A program made the translations under genes and the position numbers. The notes below the pieces were generated by a model. The model was not told the origin of the DNA. It worked only from the letters and a program-made list of their open reading frames with translations, and did no database searches. A stretch of DNA of 64,000 bases from Zestomonas insulae (GTDB taxonomy: Bacteria > Pseudomonadota > Gammaproteobacteria > Pseudomonadales > Pseudomonadaceae): contig NZ_JAFEUP010000001.1 of NCBI RefSeq assembly GCF_016901015.1, forward strand, positions 620,001 to 684,000, in the 5' to 3' direction. This document shows positions 63,000 to 64,000 of this stretch, piece by piece (position 1 is the first letter of the stretch; each line of letters opens with the position of its first letter).

Positions 63000-64000
63000 A
63001 TGAATCTTTCCAGTGGAGCGGCGCCGCTGCCGGTCCACCTGCCCGAGCGTCCGGACGAGGACTATTTCGCCGAGCGCGTCGCCACGCTGTTCTCCACCAG
63101 CCCCTCGACTGCCGTCGGCAATCTGTTCTCGGCGTCGCTGATCTTCGGCGTCTATCACAGCAGCGTGCCGCTGGGCGGCCTGATCGTCTGGTGGTGCCTG
63201 CTGCTGGTGCTGATGTGCGTACGCCTCGGCCTGGTCCGCGCCTACCGCCGCAATCCGCGGCGCGTAGCGCCGCGCACCTGGGCGCGACTGACCAGCGTGC
63301 AGTGCGCCAGCGTCGGCCTGACCTGGGGCATCGGCGCGATCTGGCTGATGCACTACGGCACGCCGTTCGAGGACGTGGTCTACGGCTGCGTCGCGCTGAC
63401 CTCGGTGATGGTGGCGATGAGCAACGTCTCCTACTGGCCGGCGCACCTGTCATTCCACGTGCCAATGTTCTTCTTCCTCGGCATCGCCTATTTCCTCGAC
63501 CCGGAGCCGGTGTCGCACTTCCTCGCGATCGGCGCCTGGGTGGTCTGCCCGTTCATCGCCGAGATGGGCCGGCGCCTGCAGATGCGCTTCAACGCCGCGC
63601 TCAAGCTGGCCTGGGAGCACCAGGTGCTGGCGCACAAGTACGCGCTGGCCGCGCAGGAACTGGCGGTGCTCAGCCGCACCGACGACCTCACGCGCATCGC
63701 CAACAAGCGCCACCTCGACGAGACCCTCAGCCGCGAGTGGCATCGCTGCCTGCGCAACGGCGAGCCGCTCGGCGTGCTGATGCTGGATATCGACCACTTC
63801 AAGCGCTTCAACGACACCTACGGCCACCTCGCCGGCGACACCTGCATCCGCCAGGTGGCCGAGGCCATGCGCGGCAGCATTCGCGAACACTGCGACTTTG
63901 TCGCCCGCTTCGGTGGCGAGGAGTTCACCGTGGTGATGCCCGGTGCCGGGCTGGACACGGCGCTGGTCATCGCCGAACGCATTCGTGCGGCGGTCGAGGC
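63000..64000 (+). CDS. Membrane diguanylate cyclase (GGDEF), 3' end outside window
   Basis: About 333 residues are visible from ATG 63000, with AGGAG eight bases upstream. The N-terminal region has about five hydrophobic helices (residues 35-185). The GGDEF domain begins with LSRTDDLTRIANKRHLDETL and contains MLDIDHFKRFNDTYGHLAGD and the intact active site RFGGEEF (codons at 63906-63926). The usual upstream RxxD inhibitory site reads EHCD, so product inhibition may be absent. The frame is open at base 64000. It lies 128 bases after the hybrid kinase in the same direction. Confidence 0.93.
   Translation, partial: MNLSSGAAPLPVHLPERPDEDYFAERVATLFSTSPSTAVGNLFSASLIFGVYHSSVPLGGLIVWWCLLLVLMCVRLGLVRAYRRNPRRVAPRTWARLTSVQCASVGLTWGIGAIWLMHYGTPFEDVVYGCVALTSVMVAMSNVSYWPAHLSFHVPMFFFLGIAYFLDPEPVSHFLAIGAWVVCPFIAEMGRRLQMRFNAALKLAWEHQVLAHKYALAAQELAVLSRTDDLTRIANKRHLDETLSREWHRCLRNGEPLGVLMLDIDHFKRFNDTYGHLAGDTCIRQVAEAMRGSIREHCDFVARFGGEEFTVVMPGAGLDTALVIAERIRAAVE

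Overview
The window is a GC-rich stretch of a gammaproteobacterial chromosome that reads as Pseudomonas, in or near the P. aeruginosa / high-GC group. The call rests on gene content and order: a complete N-acetylglutaminylglutamine amide (NAGGN) osmolyte operon, minC-minD-minE followed by rluA and an M18 aminopeptidase, prc followed by an EAL-CBS-GGDEF protein, an FKBP lipoprotein next to tRNA genes and rdgC, and an SLC5-type hybrid sensor kinase of the CrbS/MxtR kind. No phage, insertion sequence, integrase, CRISPR array or rRNA was seen. Coding density is high and most genes belong to core metabolism or the cell envelope. Statements about synteny are from memory; no search was run.

Layout. 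1-4.3 kb: a leftward operon trhO - DsbA-family oxidoreductase - ABC exporter (cut by the window edge), and a second leftward pair, DUF2059 protein and BolA. 4.5-9.1 kb: DUF2804 protein, fumC with an overlapping flavodoxin-fold oxidoreductase, a convergent EamA transporter and a small DUF6316-like protein. 9.1-15 kb: thiolase, two-domain polyphosphate kinase 2 (pap), bifunctional mnmC and a TSUP transporter. 15.1-22.7 kb: the NAGGN operon (amidotransferase, GNAT/ATP-grasp synthetase, M42 peptidase) followed by a 7TMR-DISM hybrid kinase. 22.8-28.5 kb: small conserved proteins, a PiT phosphate transporter, an MFS exporter, an SDR, and DUF2784 and DUF3309-like membrane proteins. 28.6-35.4 kb: acetate permease pair (DUF485/actP), DUF2061 protein, GH17 membrane glucan enzyme, alpha/beta hydrolase and MlaA. 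35.5-42.6 kb: pirin, patatin, LpxL-type acyltransferase, minCDE, rluA and aminopeptidase. 42.6-50.4 kb: quinone oxidoreductase, prc, a c-di-GMP protein, a tightly coupled three-gene leftward operon (XRE regulator - unknown - Sel1), a YkvA-like protein and an FKBP lipoprotein. 50.5-64 kb: tRNA-Val and tRNA-Asp, rdgC, a guanidine-II riboswitch with sugE, an MFS-PlsC fusion, a FecA-like receptor, azlCD, AraC, GNAT, the SLC5 hybrid kinase and a truncated diguanylate cyclase.

How the parts connect. The acetate permease operon and the CrbS/MxtR-type kinase lie about 29 kb apart. Both have upstream intergenic copies of a CGAC-N4-GTCG dyad, which suggests a shared regulator such as the ErdR/CrbR partner. 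The sugE gene has a recognisable two-hairpin guanidine-II riboswitch. The least explained unit is the coupled XRE - unknown - Sel1 operon at 47.7-48.8 kb. Envelope lipid genes are frequent (MlaA, patatin, LpxL-type acyltransferase, MFS-PlsC fusion). I did not find a clearly new defence or mobile system. The best leads are regulatory dyads, a paired DnaA-box site, a terminator in an unexpected place, and the unknown small operon.
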